A stretch of DNA of 64,000 nucleotides, taken from positions 8,810,745 to 8,874,744 of the forward strand of contig OZ020262.1 of assembly GCA_963971285.1 (NCBI GenBank), given 5' to 3'. The DNA comes from Astropecten irregularis. Lineage: Eukaryota; Echinodermata; Asteroidea; Paxillosida; Astropectinidae. Under the pieces are notes generated by a model. It saw only the letters and a list, made by a program, of their open reading frames with translations. It was not told where the DNA came from and searched no databases. The translations under genes and the position numbers were made by a program. Positions 1 to 13,500 of this stretch are shown here, one piece after another. Within the stretch, counting starts at the first letter, position 1; every line of letters begins with the position of its first letter.

Positions 1-300
1 TAGGGTTAAGAATTGGTCTTAGGGTTGAATTTTGGGGGCTAGGTTTACAATTTAGGGGATTGGGTTGGAATTTCGGCCGGCTAGGGTTACAATTTTGGGT
101 CTAATGGGGTTAAAAGTTGGGCCACCTTCGTCTAAACAAAACTCGTAGGATGTAGAAAAGACAATGTAAGTTGAGTAATACAAGGTTTTATGCGTATTAG
201 GATTGATGTTTTCAGGAAATAATTAACAAAATCTGATGAGAAACTTGGTCTTATACAGTTTCTTTTCGTTCTCGCCTCTCACAACAGAGTGGTGGCGCTA

Positions 301-336
301 TCACAAAATGGCTACCGATGCGCCGCCATCTTGTGA
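301..336. repeat. Short imperfect palindrome next to the satellite MITE
   Basis: TCACAAAATGGC (301-312) and GCCATCTTGTGA (325-336) are inverted copies with one mismatch around a 12-base loop. It sits directly left of the 343-825 element in every unit. It could be a hairpin or the end of an older nested insertion. Confidence 0.6.
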
Positions 337-342
337 CCTATA

Positions 343-825
343 GGGTGCACCACACTAAATAAACTCCCATTGACCTTAGTGTAAAATCCCTCAACTTCAC
401 AGTTCAAAAAAACCCATCCAGAAGTTTCTCAGTTGTTGGTGCAATAGTGTAAATGATAGTGTGAACTCTCATCTACCCAATTCTTTTCAATTTTTGGTTG
501 GGTAACCGATTGGATTTTTTGCTAATTGCCCCAAGAAAAAAACACCCCCGAAATGTCCTTCTTCCGTAACCGACTTGCTACGAGTTTTCATGAAGCAACC
601 CTCCACGTTCGAGACAATGTAGGACCGGATTTTAAACCAAAATATCTCAAGTCTCCACAACAGGCTGAAACACTGAACCCCCAGGTTGTCATAACCAGTC
701 AAAACTACACAATATATTAATTGCACGACCCCCCAAATTGCATATTTAAAAAACATTTGAGGGTACACACATTATGATAATCAGCTCGGCGCATTGATTT
801 TTGAGCTATTTAGTGTGGTGCATCC
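343..825. mobile_element. 483-bp inverted-repeat (MITE-like) element inside each satellite unit
   Basis: The left end GGGTGCACCACACTAAATA (343-361) is matched in reverse complement at 807-825 with one mismatch in 19 bases. Both ends are flanked by TATA (339-342 and 826-829), which may be a target-site duplication or part of longer inverted ends, since TATA is its own complement. No transposase is encoded. It repeats every 1448 bases with the satellite. I infer that a non-autonomous DNA transposon was captured before the array amplified; the superfamily is not resolved. Confidence 0.7.
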
Positions 826-1360
826 TATAAGGGGGGTAAACTTTTTTAATTGGTTGTCCAATTAGGCTCAAAGTGTAGAGTTTATGACACTGAGCTCATA
901 TGTGAAAACAAAATTGAAAAATATTATTGCGTTTTTCTACGGCACGGCTTAATGTGTTAGGTCGTTGACCCGTGGGGGCCATACAAACGTGCACATTCTC
1001 CCTTATAATATTGTGTACACCCCATGGAAAGTCGGGCTCTGAATCCACATATTATTTCCTCACAAAGTTATCTTATGGCTATTTTAGGATGCAATGATGC
1101 TCAGACCATTACATATAGTTTAATTAATCAAGGCGAGGGTGTCATTTCACATGGAAAAGTGGTGTAAGGTCAGGGTTGGCCTCTTTGGTTGTTGGGGGGG
1201 GGGGCGTTTAGGCTATTCCGTGGAATATTTCTGCCCCAGTATCCATATTAAGACATAATGATGAACTTTTTTTGGATTATTCAATGCATATTACATTTCA
1301 CCAAATTTCGCTGTCCTTGAGAATAATCATTTCCCCTCTGAAAAGTGAGAAAGAGGCGAT

Positions 1361-1568
1361 TAGGGTTGTCAGCGTGTGGGCGGGGCTTGCTAGGGTTGGG
1401 TCTAGGTCTGGAGCCCCGGCTGGGGTTAGGGTTGGAATCAGAGCGATTTAGGGTTAAGAATTGGTCTTAGGGTTGAATTTTGGGGGCTAGGTTTACAATT
1501 TAGGGGATTGGGTTGGAATTTCGGCCGGCTAGGGTTACAATTTTGGGTCTAATGGGGTTAAAAGTTGG
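1361..1568 (+). repeat. Telomere-like TAGGGTT block spanning the unit boundary
   Basis: TAGGGTT occurs at 1361, 1391, 1427, 1449, 1468 and 1530, all on the plus strand, separated by 15-60 bases of G/T-rich spacer. The block recurs in every unit. The vertebrate/echinoderm telomere repeat is TTAGGG, so this looks like a degenerate telomere-type sequence. The orientation is opposite to that expected if the left edge of the window were a chromosome end. Confidence 0.6.
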
Positions 1569-4500
1569 GCCACCTTCGTCTAAACAAAACTCGTAGGATG
1601 TAGAAAAGACAATGTAAGTTGAGTAATACAAGGTTTTATGCGTATTAGGATTGATGTTTTCAGGAAATAATTAACAAAATCTGATGAGAAACTTGGTCTT
1701 ATACAGTTTCTTTTCGTTCTCGCCTCTCACAACAGAGTGGTGGCGCTATCACAAAATGGCTACCGATGCGCCGCCATCTTGTGACCTATAGGGTGCACCA
1801 CACTAAATAAACTCCCATTGACCTTAGTGTAAAATCCCTCAACTTCACAGTTCAAAAAAACCCATCCAGAAGTTTCTCAGTTGTTGGTGCAATAGTGTAA
1901 ATGATAGTGTGAACTCTCATCTACCCAATTCTTTTCAATTTTTGGTTGGGTAACCGATTGGATTTTTTGCTAATTGCCCCAAGAAAAAAACACCCCCGAA
2001 ATGTCCTTCTTCCGTAACCGACTTGCTACGAGTTTTCATGAAGCAACCCTCCACGTTCGAGACAATGTAGGACCGGATTTTAAACCAAAATATCTCAAGT
2101 CTCCACAACAGGCTGAAACACTGAACCCCCAGGTTGTCATAACCAGTCAAAACTACACAATATATTAATTGCACGACCCCCCAAATTGCATATTTAAAAA
2201 ACATTTGAGGGTACACACATTATGATAATCAGCTCGGCGCATTGATTTTTGAGCTATTTAGTGTGGTGCATCCTATAAGGGGGGTAAACTTTTTTAATTG
2301 GTTGTCCAATTAGGCTCAAAGTGTAGAGTTTATGACACTGAGCTCATATGTGAAAACAAAATTGAAAAATATTATTGCGTTTTTCTACGGCACGGCTTAA
2401 TGTGTTAGGTCGTTGACCCGTGGGGGCCATACAAACGTGCACATTCTCCCTTATAATATTGTGTACACCCCATGGAAAGTCGGGCTCTGAATCCACATAT
2501 TATTTCCTCACAAAGTTATCTTATGGCTATTTTAGGATGCAATGATGCTCAGACCATTACATATAGTTTAATTAATCAAGGCGAGGGTGTCATTTCACAT
2601 GGAAAAGTGGTGTAAGGTCAGGGTTGGCCTCTTTGGTTGTTGGGGGGGGGGGCGTTTAGGCTATTCCGTGGAATATTTCTGCCCCAGTATCCATATTAAG
2701 ACATAATGATGAACTTTTTTTGGATTATTCAATGCATATTACATTTCACCAAATTTCGCTGTCCTTGAGAATAATCATTTCCCCTCTGAAAAGTGAGAAA
2801 GAGGCGATTAGGGTTGTCAGCGTGTGGGCGGGGCTTGCTAGGGTTGGGTCTAGGTCTGGAGCCCCGGCTGGGGTTAGGGTTGGAATCAGAGCGATTTAGG
2901 GTTAAGAATTGGTCTTAGGGTTGAATTTTGGGGGCTAGGTTTACAATTTAGGGGATTGGGTTGGAATTTCGGCCGGCTAGGGTTACAATTTTGGGTCTAA
3001 TGGGGTTAAAAGTTGGGCCACCTTCGTCTAAACAAAACTCGTAGGATGTAGAAAAGACAATGTAAGTTGAGTAATACAAGGTTTTATGCGTATTAGGATT
3101 GATGTTTTCAGGAAATAATTAACAAAATCTGATGAGAAACTTGGTCTTATACAGTTTCTTTTCGTTCTCGCCTCTCACAACAGAGTGGTGGCGCTATCAC
3201 AAAATGGCTACCGATGCGCCGCCATCTTGTGACCTATAGGGTGCACCACACTAAATAAACTCCCATTGACCTTAGTGTAAAATCCCTCAACTTCACAGTT
3301 CAAAAAAACCCATCCAGAAGTTTCTCAGTTGTTGGTGCAATAGTGTAAATGATAGTGTGAACTCTCATCTACCCAATTCTTTTCAATTTTTGGTTGGGTA
3401 ACCGATTGGATTTTTTGCTAATTGCCCCAAGAAAAAAACACCCCCGAAATGTCCTTCTTCCGTAACCGACTTGCTACGAGTTTTCATGAAGCAACCCTCC
3501 ACGTTCGAGACAATGTAGGACCGGATTTTAAACCAAAATATCTCAAGTCTCCACAACAGGCTGAAACACTGAACCCCCAGGTTGTCATAACCAGTCAAAA
3601 CTACACAATATATTAATTGCACGACCCCCCAAATTGCATATTTAAAAAACATTTGAGGGTACACACATTATGATAATCAGCTCGGCGCATTGATTTTTGA
3701 GCTATTTAGTGTGGTGCATCCTATAAGGGGGGTAAACTTTTTTAATTGGTTGTCCAATTAGGCTCAAAGTGTAGAGTTTATGACACTGAGCTCATATGTG
3801 AAAACAAAATTGAAAAATATTATTGCGTTTTTCTACGGCACGGCTTAATGTGTTAGGTCGTTGACCCGTGGGGGCCATACAAACGTGCACATTCTCCCTT
3901 ATAATATTGTGTACACCCCATGGAAAGTCGGGCTCTGAATCCACATATTATTTCCTCACAAAGTTATCTTATGGCTATTTTAGGATGCAATGATGCTCAG
4001 ACCATTACATATAGTTTAATTAATCAAGGCGAGGGTGTCATTTCACATGGAAAAGTGGTGTAAGGTCAGGGTTGGCCTCTTTGGTTGTTGGGGGGGGGGG
4101 CGTTTAGGCTATTCCGTGGAATATTTCTGCCCCAGTATCCATATTAAGACATAATGATGAACTTTTTTTGGATTATTCAATGCATATTACATTTCACCAA
4201 ATTTCGCTGTCCTTGAGAATAATCATTTCCCCTCTGAAAAGTGAGAAAGAGGCGATTAGGGTTGTCAGCGTGTGGGCGGGGCTTGCTAGGGTTGGGTCTA
4301 GGTCTGGAGCCCCGGCTGGGGTTAGGGTTGGAATCAGAGCGATTTAGGGTTAAGAATTGGTCTTAGGGTTGAATTTTGGGGGCTAGGTTTACAATTTAGG
4401 GGATTGGGTTGGAATTTCGGCCGGCTAGGGTTACAATTTTGGGTCTAATGGGGTTAAAAGTTGGGCCACCTTCGTCTAAACAAAACTCGTAGGATGTAGA

Positions 4501-7500
4501 AAAGACAATGTAAGTTGAGTAATACAAGGTTTTATGCGTATTAGGATTGATGTTTTCAGGAAATAATTAACAAAATCTGATGAGAAACTTGGTCTTATAC
4601 AGTTTCTTTTCGTTCTCGCCTCTCACAACAGAGTGGTGGCGCTATCACAAAATGGCTACCGATGCGCCGCCATCTTGTGACCTATAGGGTGCACCACACT
4701 AAATAAACTCCCATTGACCTTAGTGTAAAATCCCTCAACTTCACAGTTCAAAAAAACCCATCCAGAAGTTTCTCAGTTGTTGGTGCAATAGTGTAAATGA
4801 TAGTGTGAACTCTCATCTACCCAATTCTTTTCAATTTTTGGTTGGGTAACCGATTGGATTTTTTGCTAATTGCCCCAAGAAAAAAACACCCCCGAAATGT
4901 CCTTCTTCCGTAACCGACTTGCTACGAGTTTTCATGAAGCAACCCTCCACGTTCGAGACAATGTAGGACCGGATTTTAAACCAAAATATCTCAAGTCTCC
5001 ACAACAGGCTGAAACACTGAACCCCCAGGTTGTCATAACCAGTCAAAACTACACAATATATTAATTGCACGACCCCCCAAATTGCATATTTAAAAAACAT
5101 TTGAGGGTACACACATTATGATAATCAGCTCGGCGCATTGATTTTTGAGCTATTTAGTGTGGTGCATCCTATAAGGGGGGTAAACTTTTTTAATTGGTTG
5201 TCCAATTAGGCTCAAAGTGTAGAGTTTATGACACTGAGCTCATATGTGAAAACAAAATTGAAAAATATTATTGCGTTTTTCTACGGCACGGCTTAATGTG
5301 TTAGGTCGTTGACCCGTGGGGGCCATACAAACGTGCACATTCTCCCTTATAATATTGTGTACACCCCATGGAAAGTCGGGCTCTGAATCCACATATTATT
5401 TCCTCACAAAGTTATCTTATGGCTATTTTAGGATGCAATGATGCTCAGACCATTACATATAGTTTAATTAATCAAGGCGAGGGTGTCATTTCACATGGAA
5501 AAGTGGTGTAAGGTCAGGGTTGGCCTCTTTGGTTGTTGGGGGGGGGGGCGTTTAGGCTATTCCGTGGAATATTTCTGCCCCAGTATCCATATTAAGACAT
5601 AATGATGAACTTTTTTTGGATTATTCAATGCATATTACATTTCACCAAATTTCGCTGTCCTTGAGAATAATCATTTCCCCTCTGAAAAGTGAGAAAGAGG
5701 CGATTAGGGTTGTCAGCGTGTGGGCGGGGCTTGCTAGGGTTGGGTCTAGGTCTGGAGCCCCGGCTGGGGTTAGGGTTGGAATCAGAGCGATTTAGGGTTA
5801 AGAATTGGTCTTAGGGTTGAATTTTGGGGGCTAGGTTTACAATTTAGGGGATTGGGTTGGAATTTCGGCCGGCTAGGGTTACAATTTTGGGTCTAATGGG
5901 GTTAAAAGTTGGGCCACCTTCGTCTAAACAAAACTCGTAGGATGTAGAAAAGACAATGTAAGTTGAGTAATACAAGGTTTTATGCGTATTAGGATTGATG
6001 TTTTCAGGAAATAATTAACAAAATCTGATGAGAAACTTGGTCTTATACAGTTTCTTTTCGTTCTCGCCTCTCACAACAGAGTGGTGGCGCTATCACAAAA
6101 TGGCTACCGATGCGCCGCCATCTTGTGACCTATAGGGTGCACCACACTAAATAAACTCCCATTGACCTTAGTGTAAAATCCCTCAACTTCACAGTTCAAA
6201 AAAACCCATCCAGAAGTTTCTCAGTTGTTGGTGCAATAGTGTAAATGATAGTGTGAACTCTCATCTACCCAATTCTTTTCAATTTTTGGTTGGGTAACCG
6301 ATTGGATTTTTTGCTAATTGCCCCAAGAAAAAAACACCCCCGAAATGTCCTTCTTCCGTAACCGACTTGCTACGAGTTTTCATGAAGCAACCCTCCACGT
6401 TCGAGACAATGTAGGACCGGATTTTAAACCAAAATATCTCAAGTCTCCACAACAGGCTGAAACACTGAACCCCCAGGTTGTCATAACCAGTCAAAACTAC
6501 ACAATATATTAATTGCACGACCCCCCAAATTGCATATTTAAAAAACATTTGAGGGTACACACATTATGATAATCAGCTCGGCGCATTGATTTTTGAGCTA
6601 TTTAGTGTGGTGCATCCTATAAGGGGGGTAAACTTTTTTAATTGGTTGTCCAATTAGGCTCAAAGTGTAGAGTTTATGACACTGAGCTCATATGTGAAAA
6701 CAAAATTGAAAAATATTATTGCGTTTTTCTACGGCACGGCTTAATGTGTTAGGTCGTTGACCCGTGGGGGCCATACAAACGTGCACATTCTCCCTTATAA
6801 TATTGTGTACACCCCATGGAAAGTCGGGCTCTGAATCCACATATTATTTCCTCACAAAGTTATCTTATGGCTATTTTAGGATGCAATGATGCTCAGACCA
6901 TTACATATAGTTTAATTAATCAAGGCGAGGGTGTCATTTCACATGGAAAAGTGGTGTAAGGTCAGGGTTGGCCTCTTTGGTTGTTGGGGGGGGGGGCGTT
7001 TAGGCTATTCCGTGGAATATTTCTGCCCCAGTATCCATATTAAGACATAATGATGAACTTTTTTTGGATTATTCAATGCATATTACATTTCACCAAATTT
7101 CGCTGTCCTTGAGAATAATCATTTCCCCTCTGAAAAGTGAGAAAGAGGCGATTAGGGTTGTCAGCGTGTGGGCGGGGCTTGCTAGGGTTGGGTCTAGGTC
7201 TGGAGCCCCGGCTGGGGTTAGGGTTGGAATCAGAGCGATTTAGGGTTAAGAATTGGTCTTAGGGTTGAATTTTGGGGGCTAGGTTTACAATTTAGGGGAT
7301 TGGGTTGGAATTTCGGCCGGCTAGGGTTACAATTTTGGGTCTAATGGGGTTAAAAGTTGGGCCACCTTCGTCTAAACAAAACTCGTAGGATGTAGAAAAG
7401 ACAATGTAAGTTGAGTAATACAAGGTTTTATGCGTATTAGGATTGATGTTTTCAGGAAATAATTAACAAAATCTGATGAGAAACTTGGTCTTATACAGTT

Positions 7501-10500
7501 TCTTTTCGTTCTCGCCTCTCACAACAGAGTGGTGGCGCTATCACAAAATGGCTACCGATGCGCCGCCATCTTGTGACCTATAGGGTGCACCACACTAAAT
7601 AAACTCCCATTGACCTTAGTGTAAAATCCCTCAACTTCACAGTTCAAAAAAACCCATCCAGAAGTTTCTCAGTTGTTGGTGCAATAGTGTAAATGATAGT
7701 GTGAACTCTCATCTACCCAATTCTTTTCAATTTTTGGTTGGGTAACCGATTGGATTTTTTGCTAATTGCCCCAAGAAAAAAACACCCCCGAAATGTCCTT
7801 CTTCCGTAACCGACTTGCTACGAGTTTTCATGAAGCAACCCTCCACGTTCGAGACAATGTAGGACCGGATTTTAAACCAAAATATCTCAAGTCTCCACAA
7901 CAGGCTGAAACACTGAACCCCCAGGTTGTCATAACCAGTCAAAACTACACAATATATTAATTGCACGACCCCCCAAATTGCATATTTAAAAAACATTTGA
8001 GGGTACACACATTATGATAATCAGCTCGGCGCATTGATTTTTGAGCTATTTAGTGTGGTGCATCCTATAAGGGGGGTAAACTTTTTTAATTGGTTGTCCA
8101 ATTAGGCTCAAAGTGTAGAGTTTATGACACTGAGCTCATATGTGAAAACAAAATTGAAAAATATTATTGCGTTTTTCTACGGCACGGCTTAATGTGTTAG
8201 GTCGTTGACCCGTGGGGGCCATACAAACGTGCACATTCTCCCTTATAATATTGTGTACACCCCATGGAAAGTCGGGCTCTGAATCCACATATTATTTCCT
8301 CACAAAGTTATCTTATGGCTATTTTAGGATGCAATGATGCTCAGACCATTACATATAGTTTAATTAATCAAGGCGAGGGTGTCATTTCACATGGAAAAGT
8401 GGTGTAAGGTCAGGGTTGGCCTCTTTGGTTGTTGGGGGGGGGGGCGTTTAGGCTATTCCGTGGAATATTTCTGCCCCAGTATCCATATTAAGACATAATG
8501 ATGAACTTTTTTTGGATTATTCAATGCATATTACATTTCACCAAATTTCGCTGTCCTTGAGAATAATCATTTCCCCTCTGAAAAGTGAGAAAGAGGCGAT
8601 TAGGGTTGTCAGCGTGTGGGCGGGGCTTGCTAGGGTTGGGTCTAGGTCTGGAGCCCCGGCTGGGGTTAGGGTTGGAATCAGAGCGATTTAGGGTTAAGAA
8701 TTGGTCTTAGGGTTGAATTTTGGGGGCTAGGTTTACAATTTAGGGGATTGGGTTGGAATTTCGGCCGGCTAGGGTTACAATTTTGGGTCTAATGGGGTTA
8801 AAAGTTGGGCCACCTTCGTCTAAACAAAACTCGTAGGATGTAGAAAAGACAATGTAAGTTGAGTAATACAAGGTTTTATGCGTATTAGGATTGATGTTTT
8901 CAGGAAATAATTAACAAAATCTGATGAGAAACTTGGTCTTATACAGTTTCTTTTCGTTCTCGCCTCTCACAACAGAGTGGTGGCGCTATCACAAAATGGC
9001 TACCGATGCGCCGCCATCTTGTGACCTATAGGGTGCACCACACTAAATAAACTCCCATTGACCTTAGTGTAAAATCCCTCAACTTCACAGTTCAAAAAAA
9101 CCCATCCAGAAGTTTCTCAGTTGTTGGTGCAATAGTGTAAATGATAGTGTGAACTCTCATCTACCCAATTCTTTTCAATTTTTGGTTGGGTAACCGATTG
9201 GATTTTTTGCTAATTGCCCCAAGAAAAAAACACCCCCGAAATGTCCTTCTTCCGTAACCGACTTGCTACGAGTTTTCATGAAGCAACCCTCCACGTTCGA
9301 GACAATGTAGGACCGGATTTTAAACCAAAATATCTCAAGTCTCCACAACAGGCTGAAACACTGAACCCCCAGGTTGTCATAACCAGTCAAAACTACACAA
9401 TATATTAATTGCACGACCCCCCAAATTGCATATTTAAAAAACATTTGAGGGTACACACATTATGATAATCAGCTCGGCGCATTGATTTTTGAGCTATTTA
9501 GTGTGGTGCATCCTATAAGGGGGGTAAACTTTTTTAATTGGTTGTCCAATTAGGCTCAAAGTGTAGAGTTTATGACACTGAGCTCATATGTGAAAACAAA
9601 ATTGAAAAATATTATTGCGTTTTTCTACGGCACGGCTTAATGTGTTAGGTCGTTGACCCGTGGGGGCCATACAAACGTGCACATTCTCCCTTATAATATT
9701 GTGTACACCCCATGGAAAGTCGGGCTCTGAATCCACATATTATTTCCTCACAAAGTTATCTTATGGCTATTTTAGGATGCAATGATGCTCAGACCATTAC
9801 ATATAGTTTAATTAATCAAGGCGAGGGTGTCATTTCACATGGAAAAGTGGTGTAAGGTCAGGGTTGGCCTCTTTGGTTGTTGGGGGGGGGGGCGTTTAGG
9901 CTATTCCGTGGAATATTTCTGCCCCAGTATCCATATTAAGACATAATGATGAACTTTTTTTGGATTATTCAATGCATATTACATTTCACCAAATTTCGCT
10001 GTCCTTGAGAATAATCATTTCCCCTCTGAAAAGTGAGAAAGAGGCGATTAGGGTTGTCAGCGTGTGGGCGGGGCTTGCTAGGGTTGGGTCTAGGTCTGGA
10101 GCCCCGGCTGGGGTTAGGGTTGGAATCAGAGCGATTTAGGGTTAAGAATTGGTCTTAGGGTTGAATTTTGGGGGCTAGGTTTACAATTTAGGGGATTGGG
10201 TTGGAATTTCGGCCGGCTAGGGTTACAATTTTGGGTCTAATGGGGTTAAAAGTTGGGCCACCTTCGTCTAAACAAAACTCGTAGGATGTAGAAAAGACAA
10301 TGTAAGTTGAGTAATACAAGGTTTTATGCGTATTAGGATTGATGTTTTCAGGAAATAATTAACAAAATCTGATGAGAAACTTGGTCTTATACAGTTTCTT
10401 TTCGTTCTCGCCTCTCACAACAGAGTGGTGGCGCTATCACAAAATGGCTACCGATGCGCCGCCATCTTGTGACCTATAGGGTGCACCACACTAAATAAAC

Positions 10501-13500
10501 TCCCATTGACCTTAGTGTAAAATCCCTCAACTTCACAGTTCAAAAAAACCCATCCAGAAGTTTCTCAGTTGTTGGTGCAATAGTGTAAATGATAGTGTGA
10601 ACTCTCATCTACCCAATTCTTTTCAATTTTTGGTTGGGTAACCGATTGGATTTTTTGCTAATTGCCCCAAGAAAAAAACACCCCCGAAATGTCCTTCTTC
10701 CGTAACCGACTTGCTACGAGTTTTCATGAAGCAACCCTCCACGTTCGAGACAATGTAGGACCGGATTTTAAACCAAAATATCTCAAGTCTCCACAACAGG
10801 CTGAAACACTGAACCCCCAGGTTGTCATAACCAGTCAAAACTACACAATATATTAATTGCACGACCCCCCAAATTGCATATTTAAAAAACATTTGAGGGT
10901 ACACACATTATGATAATCAGCTCGGCGCATTGATTTTTGAGCTATTTAGTGTGGTGCATCCTATAAGGGGGGTAAACTTTTTTAATTGGTTGTCCAATTA
11001 GGCTCAAAGTGTAGAGTTTATGACACTGAGCTCATATGTGAAAACAAAATTGAAAAATATTATTGCGTTTTTCTACGGCACGGCTTAATGTGTTAGGTCG
11101 TTGACCCGTGGGGGCCATACAAACGTGCACATTCTCCCTTATAATATTGTGTACACCCCATGGAAAGTCGGGCTCTGAATCCACATATTATTTCCTCACA
11201 AAGTTATCTTATGGCTATTTTAGGATGCAATGATGCTCAGACCATTACATATAGTTTAATTAATCAAGGCGAGGGTGTCATTTCACATGGAAAAGTGGTG
11301 TAAGGTCAGGGTTGGCCTCTTTGGTTGTTGGGGGGGGGGGCGTTTAGGCTATTCCGTGGAATATTTCTGCCCCAGTATCCATATTAAGACATAATGATGA
11401 ACTTTTTTTGGATTATTCAATGCATATTACATTTCACCAAATTTCGCTGTCCTTGAGAATAATCATTTCCCCTCTGAAAAGTGAGAAAGAGGCGATTAGG
11501 GTTGTCAGCGTGTGGGCGGGGCTTGCTAGGGTTGGGTCTAGGTCTGGAGCCCCGGCTGGGGTTAGGGTTGGAATCAGAGCGATTTAGGGTTAAGAATTGG
11601 TCTTAGGGTTGAATTTTGGGGGCTAGGTTTACAATTTAGGGGATTGGGTTGGAATTTCGGCCGGCTAGGGTTACAATTTTGGGTCTAATGGGGTTAAAAG
11701 TTGGGCCACCTTCGTCTAAACAAAACTCGTAGGATGTAGAAAAGACAATGTAAGTTGAGTAATACAAGGTTTTATGCGTATTAGGATTGATGTTTTCAGG
11801 AAATAATTAACAAAATCTGATGAGAAACTTGGTCTTATACAGTTTCTTTTCGTTCTCGCCTCTCACAACAGAGTGGTGGCGCTATCACAAAATGGCTACC
11901 GATGCGCCGCCATCTTGTGACCTATAGGGTGCACCACACTAAATAAACTCCCATTGACCTTAGTGTAAAATCCCTCAACTTCACAGTTCAAAAAAACCCA
12001 TCCAGAAGTTTCTCAGTTGTTGGTGCAATAGTGTAAATGATAGTGTGAACTCTCATCTACCCAATTCTTTTCAATTTTTGGTTGGGTAACCGATTGGATT
12101 TTTTGCTAATTGCCCCAAGAAAAAAACACCCCCGAAATGTCCTTCTTCCGTAACCGACTTGCTACGAGTTTTCATGAAGCAACCCTCCACGTTCGAGACA
12201 ATGTAGGACCGGATTTTAAACCAAAATATCTCAAGTCTCCACAACAGGCTGAAACACTGAACCCCCAGGTTGTCATAACCAGTCAAAACTACACAATATA
12301 TTAATTGCACGACCCCCCAAATTGCATATTTAAAAAACATTTGAGGGTACACACATTATGATAATCAGCTCGGCGCATTGATTTTTGAGCTATTTAGTGT
12401 GGTGCATCCTATAAGGGGGGTAAACTTTTTTAATTGGTTGTCCAATTAGGCTCAAAGTGTAGAGTTTATGACACTGAGCTCATATGTGAAAACAAAATTG
12501 AAAAATATTATTGCGTTTTTCTACGGCACGGCTTAATGTGTTAGGTCGTTGACCCGTGGGGGCCATACAAACGTGCACATTCTCCCTTATAATATTGTGT
12601 ACACCCCATGGAAAGTCGGGCTCTGAATCCACATATTATTTCCTCACAAAGTTATCTTATGGCTATTTTAGGATGCAATGATGCTCAGACCATTACATAT
12701 AGTTTAATTAATCAAGGCGAGGGTGTCATTTCACATGGAAAAGTGGTGTAAGGTCAGGGTTGGCCTCTTTGGTTGTTGGGGGGGGGGGCGTTTAGGCTAT
12801 TCCGTGGAATATTTCTGCCCCAGTATCCATATTAAGACATAATGATGAACTTTTTTTGGATTATTCAATGCATATTACATTTCACCAAATTTCGCTGTCC
12901 TTGAGAATAATCATTTCCCCTCTGAAAAGTGAGAAAGAGGCGATTAGGGTTGTCAGCGTGTGGGCGGGGCTTGCTAGGGTTGGGTCTAGGTCTGGAGCCC
13001 CGGCTGGGGTTAGGGTTGGAATCAGAGCGATTTAGGGTTAAGAATTGGTCTTAGGGTTGAATTTTGGGGGCTAGGTTTACAATTTAGGGGATTGGGTTGG
13101 AATTTCGGCCGGCTAGGGTTACAATTTTGGGTCTAATGGGGTTAAAAGTTGGGCCACCTTCGTCTAAACAAAACTCGTAGGATGTAGAAAAGACAATGTA
13201 AGTTGAGTAATACAAGGTTTTATGCGTATTAGGATTGATGTTTTCAGGAAATAATTAACAAAATCTGATGAGAAACTTGGTCTTATACAGTTTCTTTTCG
13301 TTCTCGCCTCTCACAACAGAGTGGTGGCGCTATCACAAAATGGCTACCGATGCGCCGCCATCTTGTGACCTATAGGGTGCACCACACTAAATAAACTCCC
13401 ATTGACCTTAGTGTAAAATCCCTCAACTTCACAGTTCAAAAAAACCCATCCAGAAGTTTCTCAGTTGTTGGTGCAATAGTGTAAATGATAGTGTGAACTC

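Noticed and set aside
487..768. 93-codon minus-strand and 64-codon plus-strand frames repeated in all satellite units
   Set aside because: They overlap each other on opposite strands, resemble no known protein and have no start context or splice pattern. Identity between copies follows from the satellite, not from selection on a protein.
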